Position numbers and translations under genes: made by a program
Notes under the pieces: model-generated
Database searches by the model: none
What the model saw: only the letters and a program-made list of their open reading frames with translations
What the model was told of the DNA's origin: nothing
In this document: in pieces, positions 16,861 to 25,637 of the stretch
Numbering within the stretch: position 1 is the stretch's first letter
Layout of the letters: each line of letters begins with the position of its first letter
Assembly (NCBI GenBank): GCA_965657825.1
Contig: CBFHQG010000003.1
Location: 1 to 64,000, forward strand
Direction of reading: 5' to 3'
Source of the DNA: M55B157 sp965657825
Lineage (GTDB): Bacteria; Actinomycetota; Actinomycetes; S36-B12
DNA length: 64,000 nucleotides

Positions 16861-18609
16861 ATGACTTTAGAACTGGACCGCCCCACCATCCACGCCGAAG
16901 CAGAGACCACACTCAGCGACCGCATCCCCATCGAGGGTCGCCCCACCTGGCTCGGCTTCGCGATCAACTGCCTCGTGGCCACTTTCAGCATGACCGGGGA
17001 GTTCCTCACCGGGGGGATGGGGACGTCATTCCCTCGTGCTCTGCTCTTCCTCGCCGGAATCCTCGCCGGGGCAGCGGTCTGCCTCGTGCTACTCCGTGCG
17101 ATCCTCGCCCGGACACGACGTCTGACGGCAATCGGCCTCATCGCCCTGCTCATCGTGAGTGCACTTGTATTGACCATCGCGTTGAACTCTGATGCTTATC
17201 GACATGCCGTCGGAATTCCCTCGTCGAGCTGGTCGCTGTGGGTGAGCCTGCTGGTGTACTGCGTGACCCTGCCGTGGTGGGTCATCTCACTTGAATTACT
17301 GCTCTCGACCTGGCGTCGCATTCGCCGCGACCGGCAGCAACTCCTGCGCGAGGCGCAGGCTCGCAGCACTATCAGCGCCGAGCAGGCCCAGCTGATCGAC
17401 GAGGTCCGCTCCCAGGTTAGGAGCGAAGTCCACGCTTTGCTCTCGCCCGCCGCACGTCACCTCGACGATCAACTCAGGCGAGAACATGATCTATCGCTGA
17501 GCTCAGCACGGGAGAGCATCGCGACCGTCTTGCACGACACAGCCAGGGAGCAGGTGCGATCGCTCAGCCACGACCTGCATCATCTCGCTCACCAATCAGC
17601 CGCCACCGTCAAGTCTCGGCACCTCATCTCGACCATCGTCCACACAGCGCGCTTCTATCCGCTCCCCGTCACCATGCTGTTTCTCCTTATCGAAACCGAG
17701 GTGTACTTCACCACCTACACACCCCTGATGGCGTCGCTGCTGCTCCTTATCGGAGTGGCCTACATCGTCACTGTCATGCCGTGGGCAAATTCGCTCATGC
17801 GCAAACACTCCCAACATCACATGGGCATCTACCTCAGCACTCTCGTCGTGATGCAACTTCCTCTGGTACTTCGACCCCTTGCTGACCCAGACTGGACAAA
17901 CAACCCGCTGGCGTTCGGAACTCTCATCCTCGATGCAGCCTTCGGGACCCTTTTCATTCTCGTCCTCTCCGGACTCGGCTCCTGGCGTGGCAACGCTCTT
18001 GCCCGCCTTGAGGGCGAGCAGCGCAGGCTGGAGCGCGAGAGGCAGGAGCAGATCCATCGACGCCGCGTCACAGCGGATGTCGTCACAGAAGCATCCCGTG
18101 CGCTGCACGGTTCTGTGCAGACGAAGTTGACCGCTGCGGCCCTGGCGCTCACCCTCGGAGGTGATCACGCCGATGATGCAACGATCCTCCGATCGCTGGA
18201 ACAGGCGCGACAGGCACTGCTCGACCCCCTGCCATCCGACGCCGCATCACTGCATAGTGGGCGCACGATGCGCCAGGGTCTCCATGACGTCACCCGACCC
18301 TGGGTGGGACTGTGCGACATCGACATCGACACCACCGGCTGCCCAGATCACCATCTGGCTGCGCATTCCTGCACGCTCATCGTCGAAGAGGCCGTCACCA
18401 ACGCCGTGCGTCACGGCAAAGCTCGCCACATCAGCATTCAGGTAGCCACCTCGGACGAGGGCCTGTTGATCACGGTGACCGATGACGGTCATGTGACCGC
18501 ATCAACCTCACCTGGCCTCGGCTCGCAGATCATCGACCAGTTAGCCACTACATGGACCCGCGAAGGTCACGGCGAGCAAGGCACGACCCTGCGCGCCGTC
18601 ATCGTCTGA
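16861..18609 (+). CDS. Membrane sensor histidine kinase
   Basis: A 582-residue kinase partner of the preceding regulator. Four predicted membrane helices fall in residues 25-150, followed by a long helical or coiled-coil stretch (about 150-240) rich in Gln, Arg and Glu. A second set of about four helices lies between 250 and 390. A dimerisation segment with ALHGSVQTKL provides the probable phospho-His in the HisKA_3 position. The HATPase domain shows EEAVTNAVRHGKA (N box), TVTDDGH and a GLGSQII G-box. The split membrane layout and long cytoplasmic helical insert are unusual. The signal is unknown. The ATG at 16861 follows GAGGTGAGG, which sits in the end of the regulator gene. Confidence 0.85.
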   Translation: MTLELDRPTIHAEAETTLSDRIPIEGRPTWLGFAINCLVATFSMTGEFLTGGMGTSFPRALLFLAGILAGAAVCLVLLRAILARTRRLTAIGLIALLIVSALVLTIALNSDAYRHAVGIPSSSWSLWVSLLVYCVTLPWWVISLELLLSTWRRIRRDRQQLLREAQARSTISAEQAQLIDEVRSQVRSEVHALLSPAARHLDDQLRREHDLSLSSARESIATVLHDTAREQVRSLSHDLHHLAHQSAATVKSRHLISTIVHTARFYPLPVTMLFLLIETEVYFTTYTPLMASLLLLIGVAYIVTVMPWANSLMRKHSQHHMGIYLSTLVVMQLPLVLRPLADPDWTNNPLAFGTLILDAAFGTLFILVLSGLGSWRGNALARLEGEQRRLERERQEQIHRRRVTADVVTEASRALHGSVQTKLTAAALALTLGGDHADDATILRSLEQARQALLDPLPSDAASLHSGRTMRQGLHDVTRPWVGLCDIDIDTTGCPDHHLAAHSCTLIVEEAVTNAVRHGKARHISIQVATSDEGLLITVTDDGHVTASTSPGLGSQIIDQLATTWTREGHGEQGTTLRAVIV

Positions 18610-18696
18610 CAGACCCCCGACGCCGACTAACGAGACCCATCACCAGGGAATTCACGGGGCGTCTGGATCGGTGACGGGTGCGGATGAGGGGTGGAG

Positions 18697-18987
18697 TCAG
18701 GCCTCGCCGCGGTCGCGGAGGTAGGTCGCGAACTTCGCCCGCAGCAGCGCCTCGGTGTCAGGATCCAGCTGCGGGTTCTTGGCGAACATCTCGCGCGCGG
18801 CCTTCACCGTCTCGATGATCGTCCCGCCGGTCGACCCGAGATCGCCACCCTCCCCCTCGATGGCATGCATGCCCGGCATATGCGAGAACACGCTGGAGAA
18901 GAACGCGATATCCAGATGCCTCTCGGCGGTGTGGAACGCGCGGTGGCGCAGTTCGTCGAAGGGCAGATCCTCGAGTGCCTCACTCAT
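18697..18987 (-). CDS. Conserved hypothetical protein, 96 residues
   Basis: A small soluble, acidic protein that I do not recognise. It has a helical N-terminal part (ALEDLPFDELRHRAF), a central FFSSVFSHMPGMHAI segment and a C-terminal helix ending in LRAKFATYLRDRGEA. No membrane segment or signal peptide is present. It lies 28 bases downstream of the DUF3180 gene and is likely the last gene of the folate operon. The start was placed at the ATG at 18987, because the longer frame upstream has an Arg/Cys-rich composition unlike real protein. An 87-base gap separates it from the convergent kinase gene. Confidence 0.6.
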   Translation of the reverse strand: MSEALEDLPFDELRHRAFHTAERHLDIAFFSSVFSHMPGMHAIEGEGGDLGSTGGTIIETVKAAREMFAKNPQLDPDTEALLRAKFATYLRDRGEA

Positions 18988-19015
18988 GCACTGAACCCTA
19001 GCCTGCTCGGTTCGC

Positions 19016-19540
19016 CTAGTCTCCGCCGCGCAGGCGACACATCGATTCCAGCCAGATCGCCGAGCCGACCAACACAGCGCACGCACCCGCCGCAATGAGG
19101 CTCGCCGTCACCGAATCCGATCCGCTCGGCGTCGAGATCACCCCGATCAGCGCGGCCATGATGCCCAGGTAGAACCCACCGATGAGCGCCCCGGTGCGCG
19201 ATGCGGCCATCGCCAACGCCGCTGTACGCGCCGCAAGAAGCGGGGGCATCCGGTCCGGATGAGCCCGGCGCACCGCCTGCGGGTCACCTGTCGGCACATG
19301 CACCGGTTCTGGGCCGCGCGACGAGTGCCCGCGGTCATCCGGATGGATCAGGCGCGGCCGGCTCACCACCGCCCACAGCAGCACCCCGATCGCCAGCGCC
19401 CACAGACCCAGACTGGCGATCAGCGGAACGCCCAGGATGCGCCCCGTTGTGGAATCCACGATCCGCACCAGCACCCAGCCGACCGCAATGCCGATCAACA
19501 CGATCGCGACCAGCCACGCGATGCTCGTGCGCTTGATCAT
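19016..19540 (-). CDS. DUF3180 membrane protein
   Basis: A 174-residue integral membrane protein with four predicted helices (about residues 7-27, 38-60, 117-137 and 144-164) and a polar loop of about 50 residues between the second and third. Proteins of the DUF3180 family are regularly found next to folK in actinobacteria, and this gene overlaps folK by 4 bases. The function is unknown. The ATG at 19540 was used. Confidence 0.85.
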   Translation of the reverse strand: MIKRTSIAWLVAIVLIGIAVGWVLVRIVDSTTGRILGVPLIASLGLWALAIGVLLWAVVSRPRLIHPDDRGHSSRGPEPVHVPTGDPQAVRRAHPDRMPPLLAARTAALAMAASRTGALIGGFYLGIMAALIGVISTPSGSDSVTASLIAAGACAVLVGSAIWLESMCRLRGGD

Positions 19541-20034
19541 CGGATCACCAGTTGCAGATCGGTGCGCTGCACACCGGCTGTATCGAGATCGGGCAGATCC
19601 GCATCAGGCTCCACATCAGCCCACGGCACGCACACGAAAGCTCGGTCGTAGGCACGCGGATGCGGCAGCGTCAGATCCTCGGTGTCCAACACGATCTCGC
19701 CGTCGGCTGTGCGCATCACGATGAGATCGACATCGAGGGTGCGCGGACCCCAGCGCACCTCGCGGGTGCGGTGATGATCAGCCTCGATGCGATGCGCCAG
19801 GGTGAGCAGTTCATGCGGGGAGAGTTCGGTGTCGATCAGCACCGCAGCGTTCAGGAAGTCATCCTGCTGCGGCCCGCCCACCGGATCGGTCGAATACACA
19901 CCCGACACCGCGAGGACCGCGACACCATCCGATGCTGTGAGCGCATCGACCGCGCCCTGCAGTGCCGCCAGCCGATCGCCCATATTCGCCCCGAGTGCGA
20001 GCACCGCGCGTGTGGAGTTCGTGAGCGGGGTCAC
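19537..20034 (-). CDS. folK: 6-hydroxymethyl-7,8-dihydropterin pyrophosphokinase
   Basis: Transfers pyrophosphate from ATP to 6-hydroxymethyl-dihydropterin in folate synthesis. The 165-residue protein shows the family motifs ALGANMGDR (residues 12-20), VYSTDPVGGPQQDDFLNAAV, and RWGPRTLDVDLI with the Mg-binding DVD. The GTG start overlaps the folB stop as GTGA. It is third in the folP-folB-folK run. Confidence 0.96.
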   Translation of the reverse strand: MTPLTNSTRAVLALGANMGDRLAALQGAVDALTASDGVAVLAVSGVYSTDPVGGPQQDDFLNAAVLIDTELSPHELLTLAHRIEADHHRTREVRWGPRTLDVDLIVMRTADGEIVLDTEDLTLPHPRAYDRAFVCVPWADVEPDADLPDLDTAGVQRTDLQLVIR

Positions 20035-20411
20035 GGCGATCGCCGCCGCGTGATGCGCACCACTACGTCATCGAAGGGCACGGTGATCGGAGCCTGCGGT
20101 TTGTGGACCGCCACCTCGACTCCGAGCACACCGGCGTGGGTCAGGCATTGATCGGCGATGCGCGCGGCGAGGGTCTCGATCAGATCGACCGGGTCACCCG
20201 TGATGATGGCGTGCACCTCGGTGGAGATCGTGCCGTAATCAACCGTGTCGGCCAGGTCATCGCTGACTGCTGCGCGCGCCATATCGACGAAGAGGATCAC
20301 ATCGACGCGGAATTCCTGGCCCTCGCGGCGCTCATGCTCGAACACCCCGTGATAGCCGATCCCGCGTAGTCCGCGAATCTCGATCCGGTCACCCCACTCG
20401 GATGGGCTCAT
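20031..20411 (-). CDS. folB: Dihydroneopterin aldolase
   Basis: Converts dihydroneopterin to hydroxymethyl-dihydropterin and glycolaldehyde. The 126-residue protein starts IEIRGLRGIGYHGVFEHE, with the conserved GYHGVFEHER region and Glu. Later it has DTVDYGTI, and its C-terminal VAVHKPQAPI carries the catalytic Lys. The ATG at 20411 overlaps the folP stop as TGATG; a TTG one codon earlier is also open. Confidence 0.95.
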   Translation of the reverse strand: MSPSEWGDRIEIRGLRGIGYHGVFEHERREGQEFRVDVILFVDMARAAVSDDLADTVDYGTISTEVHAIITGDPVDLIETLAARIADQCLTHAGVLGVEVAVHKPQAPITVPFDDVVVRITRRRSP

Positions 20412-21271
20412 CAACGCGCCCGCCCCTCTCGCCAGGCGGACGCCACCGCGACCGCGTCTCGGCTACCCCGCACATCATGGACACGCACTCCCCACACTCC
20501 GTTACCCGCAGCCAGTGCTGTTATCGCATCGGTGGCGTAATCACGCTGCTCCATGGGTCGCGGCTCACCGGTCTCGTCAGCCAGCAGCGAACCGAGGAAC
20601 CGTTTGCGCGAAGCGCCCACGAGAACAGGCTGACCCAGCTCGATGATCGTCGACAGTTCGCGCAGCAGGGCCCAGTTGTGATCGGCCTCCTTAGCGAAAC
20701 CGATCCCCGGGTCGAGCACGACCCGAGCGAGATCGACACCGGCGGCACCAAGTGCATCCAGGCGCTGCTGAAGCTCGGCGATGACCTCCGCCACCACATC
20801 GTCATACACCGCGAGGCTCGCCATCACGTCACTCGGCCCACGCCAGTGCATCGCAATATAGGGAATCTCGACGCTCGCCAACCAGGTGAGCATCCGTGAG
20901 TCCGAACGGCCCCCGCTGACATCGTTGACCATGCACGCACCCACCTCGACAGCCGCGTTAGCCACCTCCGCCCGAGTGGTGTCAATGCTCACCGGGACTC
21001 CGGCCGCCACCAGACCTGCGACCACCGGAACAACCCGGGTGAGTTCTTCCTCGACGTCGATGCGTTGAGCGCCCGGCCGCGTCGACTCGCCTCCGACGTC
21101 GACGATGTCGGCACCGTCGCGGTGCATCCGAGTGCCGTGCGCGACGGCGATCGCTGGATCCACCCACCGCCCGCCATCGGAGAACGAATCCGGGGTGACG
21201 TTCAGCACGCCCATCACCAGCGTTCGCTCGAGATCGGCCAGTGGCTGCGGCAGGCCGGCAGGATGACGCAT
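20411..21271 (-). CDS. folP: Dihydropteroate synthase
   Basis: Condenses p-aminobenzoate with hydroxymethyl-dihydropterin pyrophosphate; this is the sulfonamide target. At 286 residues, motifs are GVLNVTPDSFSDGG (residues 19-32), GGESTRPGA, VSIDTTRAEVA, MVNDVSGG, LDPGIGFAKEADHN and VGASRKRFLG. All the usual pterin and pyrophosphate contacts are present. The ATG at 21271 was chosen because the frame upstream lies outside the conserved domain. It sits 13 bases after folE. Confidence 0.96.
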   Translation of the reverse strand: MRHPAGLPQPLADLERTLVMGVLNVTPDSFSDGGRWVDPAIAVAHGTRMHRDGADIVDVGGESTRPGAQRIDVEEELTRVVPVVAGLVAAGVPVSIDTTRAEVANAAVEVGACMVNDVSGGRSDSRMLTWLASVEIPYIAMHWRGPSDVMASLAVYDDVVAEVIAELQQRLDALGAAGVDLARVVLDPGIGFAKEADHNWALLRELSTIIELGQPVLVGASRKRFLGSLLADETGEPRPMEQRDYATDAITALAAGNGVWGVRVHDVRGSRDAVAVASAWREGRAR

Positions 21272-21284
21272 CGTGCTCGTCCAG

Positions 21285-21908
21285 TCAGCCCATGAGGAGG
21301 GACATGGCCTCTGCACGCGAGGCAGGATCCAGCAGCTGACCACGCACCGTGCTCGTCACCGTCTTGGCCCCGGGCTTCCGCACCCCCCGCATCGACATGC
21401 ACAGGTGCTCGCACTCGATGACGACGATGATGCCGCGAGGTTCGAGGACACGCTCCAGAGCATCCGCGATCTGCGTCGTCAACCGCTCTTGAACCTGCGG
21501 CCGCTTGGCGTAGACGTCCACCAATCGGGCCAGTTTCGACAACCCGGTGATGCGGCCGTCCTGCGCGGGGATGTAGCCCACGTGGGCGACACCGTGGAAC
21601 GGAACAAGGTGATGCTCACACGTGCTGTACACCTCGATATTGCGGACCAGGACGAGTTCGTCATGACCCTCATCGAAGGTGGTGGTGAGCACGTCCTCGC
21701 CGACCATGTGCAATCCGGAGAAGATCTCCGCGTACGCCCGGGCAACCCGAGCGGGTGTCTTGCGCAATCCCTCACGGTCGGGGTCTTCACCCACGGCGAT
21801 GAGCAGTTCGCGTACGGCCTGCTCCGCACGCTGCGCATCGAACTCACCCTGCGCTGGCGGCTCCACACTGTGGCGGATGGGATCGATGTCGGAGGAGTCG
21901 TGGCTCAT
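21285..21908 (-). CDS. folE: GTP cyclohydrolase I
   Basis: Opens GTP to dihydroneopterin triphosphate, the entry to folate synthesis. The 207-residue protein has the zinc ligands in YSTCEHHLVPFHG and ECEHLCMSMRGV, and the typical RLVDVYAKRPQVQERL and KTPARVARAY segments. It starts at the ATG at 21908, 55 bases downstream of ftsH. It heads the fol run folE-folP-folB-folK. Confidence 0.96.
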   Translation of the reverse strand: MSHDSSDIDPIRHSVEPPAQGEFDAQRAEQAVRELLIAVGEDPDREGLRKTPARVARAYAEIFSGLHMVGEDVLTTTFDEGHDELVLVRNIEVYSTCEHHLVPFHGVAHVGYIPAQDGRITGLSKLARLVDVYAKRPQVQERLTTQIADALERVLEPRGIIVVIECEHLCMSMRGVRKPGAKTVTSTVRGQLLDPASRAEAMSLLMG

Positions 21909-21963
21909 GCAAGGCTCGATTCGACTAGGAAGGCCGACGGGATACTCACCGACACAGCATGCC

Positions 21964-24009
21964 TCACTCGTGCTCGGGGCTGGCTCCGCTCGTCGCTTCC
22001 TGGGCAGAACCACCGGGTGCCTCGCCTGCGGTGCCGTATCCGGAGCCGTTCACGCTGCCGTTCGCCGTGCCGCTCACAGCCCCATTCGCTGCCCCATTCG
22101 CTGACGCTCGGGCGGTTGCTCCCACCGGGCCCCGCTCATCAGGCTGCCGCAGCGACGAGCCGGTCCAGGCCGGGCGAGTCTGACGTAGGCGCAGATCGGT
22201 GAACACCGCCTCGACCTCGGCTTTGTCCAGGGTCTCCTTCTCCAGAAGCTCCAGCACGAGTCGATCCAGGACATCCCGGTTGTCGACGAGGATGTCGTAG
22301 GCCTCCTGGTGTGCGGTCTCGATGAGTGTGCGCACCTCCTCATCGATCGCCGCTGCGACGTCCTCGGAGTAGTCGCGCACATGACCCATGTCGCGCCCGA
22401 GGAACACCTCGCCTTGCTCCTGGCCGTATCGGATCGCACCCAGCCTCTCGGTCATGCCGTACTGGGTCACCATCGCACGAGCCAACGCGGTGGCCTTCTC
22501 GATGTCATTGGACGCACCCGTGGTCGGGTCGTGGAAGATCAACTCCTCGGCAGCTCGGCCACCGAGCATGTAGGCGAGTTGGTTGAGCATCTCGCTGCGT
22601 GTCGTGGAGTACTTCTCCTGATCGGGTAGCACCATCGTGTAGCCCAACGCCCGACCGCGCGGCATGATCGTGATCTTGTGCACCGGGTCGGTGCCCGGCA
22701 GCGCGGCAGCCACGAGCGCATGACCACCCTCGTGATAGGCGGTGATCGCCTTCTCGTGGTCGTCCATCACCCGTGTTCGTTTCTGCGGGCCGGCGATGAC
22801 CCGGTCGATCGCCTCATCGAGGGCCTCGTCGTCGACGAGCTGGCCGCCGGTGCGCGCGGTCAACAAGGCCGCCTCATTCAAGACATTGGCTAGGTCAGCA
22901 CCGGTGAATCCCGGGGTGCGCTTGGCCACCGACATCAGGTCGACATTCTCGGCGAACGGCTTTCCGCGAGCATGCACCTGCAGGATCGCGTAGCGGCCGT
23001 TGAGATCGGGGCGCTCCACCGCGATCTGCCGATCGAAACGACCTGGTCGCAGCAGCGCGGGGTCGAGGATGTCGGGTCGGTTGGTCGCGGCGATGAGGAT
23101 CACACCGCTGGAGACGTCGAAACCGTCCATCTCGACGAGCATCTGGTTGAGCGTCTGCTCGCGCTCATCGTGACCCCCACCCAGGCCGGCACCACGATGA
23201 CGCCCGACCGCGTCGATCTCGTCGACGAAGATGATCGCCGGAGCGTTGGCCTTGGCCTGCTCGAACAGATCGCGTACGCGCGACGCCCCGACTCCGACGA
23301 ACATCTCCACGAAATCCGATCCGGAGATGGAGTAGAACGGAACACCCGCCTCACCGGCGACGGCACGCGCGAGCAGCGTCTTACCGGTTCCGGGAGGCCC
23401 ATAGAGCAGTACGCCCTTGGGGATCTTCGCACCGACCGCCTGGAACTTCGCCGGCTCGGACAGGAACTCCTTGATCTCCTGCAACTCCTCGACGGCCTCG
23501 TCGGCACCGGCGACATCAGCGAAGGTCGTCTGCGGCATGTCCTTCGTGACGACCTTGGCCTTGGACTTGCCGAACTGCATCAGCCGCGATCCACCGCCTT
23601 GCATCTGACTCATGAAGAAGAACAGCAGCAGGATGATGAGGGCGAAGGGCAGCAGGGTGAACAGCAGGCTGACCAGGAGGTTGTCCTGCGGGACGACGAT
23701 GTTGTACCCATCGGGAAGTTGCCCGGCGTCGACCTTGGTCTGGAGCAGGTTCTGCAACTGCACGCCCTGCCCATCGACGTACTGGCTGACGATCTCGCCG
23801 CCATCGCGCAGGGTGAGTTCGAGGACCTGGTCGCGGTCGACGATCGTGGCCGAGGCGACCCGATTGTTCTGGATGTCTGAGATCGCCTGACTGGTATCGA
23901 CCTGCGTGGGGCCGCCGAGCCCGGAGACGATGCTGGAGCCCACGAGCACGAGCAGCACAACGATGCCGACCCAGAAGATCGGTCCACGGAACAGCCGCTT
24001 GACATTCAT
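21964..24009 (-). CDS. ftsH: ATP-dependent zinc metalloprotease FtsH
   Basis: A membrane-anchored AAA+ protease that degrades misfolded membrane and regulatory proteins. In its 681 residues there are two membrane helices (about 11-31 and 112-132) flanking an extracytoplasmic domain. The AAA module has Walker A GPPGTGKTLLARA, Walker B IIFVDEIDAVG and an SRH with ATNRPDILDPALLRPGRFD. The zinc protease site is HEGGHAL. The C-terminal tail after about residue 625 is a Gly/Ala/Ser/Asn-rich low-complexity stretch (ANGAANGAVSGTANGSVNGS), probably disordered. Its place between hpt and folE is the usual actinobacterial one. Confidence 0.97.
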   Translation of the reverse strand: MNVKRLFRGPIFWVGIVVLLVLVGSSIVSGLGGPTQVDTSQAISDIQNNRVASATIVDRDQVLELTLRDGGEIVSQYVDGQGVQLQNLLQTKVDAGQLPDGYNIVVPQDNLLVSLLFTLLPFALIILLLFFFMSQMQGGGSRLMQFGKSKAKVVTKDMPQTTFADVAGADEAVEELQEIKEFLSEPAKFQAVGAKIPKGVLLYGPPGTGKTLLARAVAGEAGVPFYSISGSDFVEMFVGVGASRVRDLFEQAKANAPAIIFVDEIDAVGRHRGAGLGGGHDEREQTLNQMLVEMDGFDVSSGVILIAATNRPDILDPALLRPGRFDRQIAVERPDLNGRYAILQVHARGKPFAENVDLMSVAKRTPGFTGADLANVLNEAALLTARTGGQLVDDEALDEAIDRVIAGPQKRTRVMDDHEKAITAYHEGGHALVAAALPGTDPVHKITIMPRGRALGYTMVLPDQEKYSTTRSEMLNQLAYMLGGRAAEELIFHDPTTGASNDIEKATALARAMVTQYGMTERLGAIRYGQEQGEVFLGRDMGHVRDYSEDVAAAIDEEVRTLIETAHQEAYDILVDNRDVLDRLVLELLEKETLDKAEVEAVFTDLRLRQTRPAWTGSSLRQPDERGPVGATARASANGAANGAVSGTANGSVNGSGYGTAGEAPGGSAQEATSGASPEHE

Positions 24010-24060
24010 CCTGACTCAGACGGTACACCGGCGCCCCTCGTTCCGCCCCGACCGCAGGCG

Positions 24061-24615
24061 TCAGTGCCCGTACACCTCGGGGCGCAGGACGGCCACCTCA
24101 CGCAGGTTGCGATAGCGCTCGTCGTAATCGAGGCCGTACCCCACGACGAACTCATTCGGAATGTCGAATCCGACGTAGCGGGGGGTGATGGGGACCTGGA
24201 CCGCCTCAGGCTTACGCAGGAAGGTGAATACCTCCACCGAGGCCGGCCCGCGAGAGCGGAGGTTGTTCATCAGCCACGACAGGGTCAGCCCGGTGTCGAG
24301 GATGTCCTCCACGATCAGCACATCGCGGCCGACGAGGTCGATATCGAGATCCTTCAAGATCCGTACGACACCCGATGAAGTCGTGCCCGAACCGTAACTG
24401 GACACCGCCATCCAGTCAGTCGACACATGGGAGCGAAGGTGGCGCATGAAGTCGGCCATGACGATGACCGCACCCTTCAGGACGCCGACGAGCAGGAGAT
24501 CGCGACCGTCGTAGTCGGCGTCGACCTGCGCGGCAACCTCCGCGAGTCGGGCCTGGATCTGGTCATCGGTCAACAAAACAGCGGCGAGGTCGCCGTTGGC
24601 GTGATCGCTATGCAC
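24061..24615 (-). CDS. hpt: Hypoxanthine phosphoribosyltransferase
   Basis: Salvages hypoxanthine and guanine using PRPP. The 184-residue protein has the PRPP loop VLIVEDILDTGLTL, the early LLLVGVLKGAVIVMADFMRH and SSYGSGTTSSG, and the C-terminal FVVGYGLDYDERYRNL. The GTG at 24615 has GGGAG upstream and overlaps the tilS end by 8 bases. A longer start at 24663 is open but would add residues outside the family. Confidence 0.95.
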   Translation of the reverse strand: MHSDHANGDLAAVLLTDDQIQARLAEVAAQVDADYDGRDLLLVGVLKGAVIVMADFMRHLRSHVSTDWMAVSSYGSGTTSSGVVRILKDLDIDLVGRDVLIVEDILDTGLTLSWLMNNLRSRGPASVEVFTFLRKPEAVQVPITPRYVGFDIPNEFVVGYGLDYDERYRNLREVAVLRPEVYGH

Positions 24616-25621
24616 GAGGTGGACTCCCGAGAGGATCGCTGCGGTCGAACCGAAGCCTGCCACATCCCCGGCTGGCGCGGAGCGGACCCGGCAGATCGAG
24701 GGGTCCTTGACCGTGCCAGTCGCTGATCAGCGCCTCCACGGCGAGGATGTGATCGCGGGTAAGCGCAGAGGGTGGCGCCCCCGTCTCGATCGCGGCGCGG
24801 CGCAGCAGTCGGGTGCGAACCGCACGCGGGAGCACGCTGAGCCGATCGAGATCCATTTCGATGGTGATGCCTTCAGTGTGAGCCATGCAGCACCCCGACC
24901 ACTCCTGTTCGGCGATTCGCTCCAGGGCCTCGGCATCATCGCGCAGGAGATCAGCGCTTCGCACCAGGCCAGCAACGACACCGGGGCCCAGTGCCTCGGT
25001 CATGGCAGGCAGTACATCGCCGCGCACACGCACTCGAGTGAAGGAGGGGTCGGTGTTATGGGGATCCGTCCACGCCTGCAGATCCCCCAGGGCTGAGTGC
25101 ACCAGGGCACGATCCAGACCCAGCAGTGGGCGCCGCCACACCCCGGCTATCGGCGCCATCGCACTCAGTGATCGGGCTCCCGCGCCTCGGGCCAGTCGCA
25201 GCAGCACCGTCTCAGCCTGGTCGTCACGTGTGTGGGCGAGCAGGATGGCGGCTGCTGCGTGGCGATCGGCGGCGTCGGCGAGGGCAGCCCGGCGAGCCTC
25301 ACGGGCGATCGCCTCCGGTCCACCACGCCCTGGCACCTGCTCGCCGAGGTGCACGGCGACGACCTCGACAGGGTCCAGCCCCAGCGCCCGGCACTGCTCG
25401 GCGGCACGCTCCGCGACATCTGCGGACCCCTGCTGCAGGCCGTGATCGACCACGATGGCTCCGGCACGCGATCGTTCGGCGGCCACCGCACGTGCGAGCG
25501 CCAGTGAATCCGGGCCTCCCGAGCAGGCCACCAGCACCAGGTCGTCCGCGGCCAGATCGGCCAGGGACGCGCGCACCGCGCGACGCACCTCGCGGTCGGC
25601 CATCTGCGCCGTGGTGGGCAT
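24608..25621 (-). CDS. tilS: tRNA(Ile)-lysidine synthetase
   Basis: Modifies C34 of the minor tRNA-Ile (CAU anticodon) to lysidine. In its 337 residues the PP-loop SGGPDSLALARA lies near residues 34-45, followed by the family-typical HTRDDQAETVLLRLARG. The C-terminal part is shorter than in E. coli TilS, as usual in actinobacteria. The ATG at 25621 lies 16 bases after the zincin gene; coupling to hpt and ftsH is conserved in many bacteria. Confidence 0.95.
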   Translation of the reverse strand: MPTTAQMADREVRRAVRASLADLAADDLVLVACSGGPDSLALARAVAAERSRAGAIVVDHGLQQGSADVAERAAEQCRALGLDPVEVVAVHLGEQVPGRGGPEAIAREARRAALADAADRHAAAAILLAHTRDDQAETVLLRLARGAGARSLSAMAPIAGVWRRPLLGLDRALVHSALGDLQAWTDPHNTDPSFTRVRVRGDVLPAMTEALGPGVVAGLVRSADLLRDDAEALERIAEQEWSGCCMAHTEGITIEMDLDRLSVLPRAVRTRLLRRAAIETGAPPSALTRDHILAVEALISDWHGQGPLDLPGPLRASRGCGRLRFDRSDPLGSPPRA

Positions 25622-25637
25622 CAGGTGGTCGCTGCCT

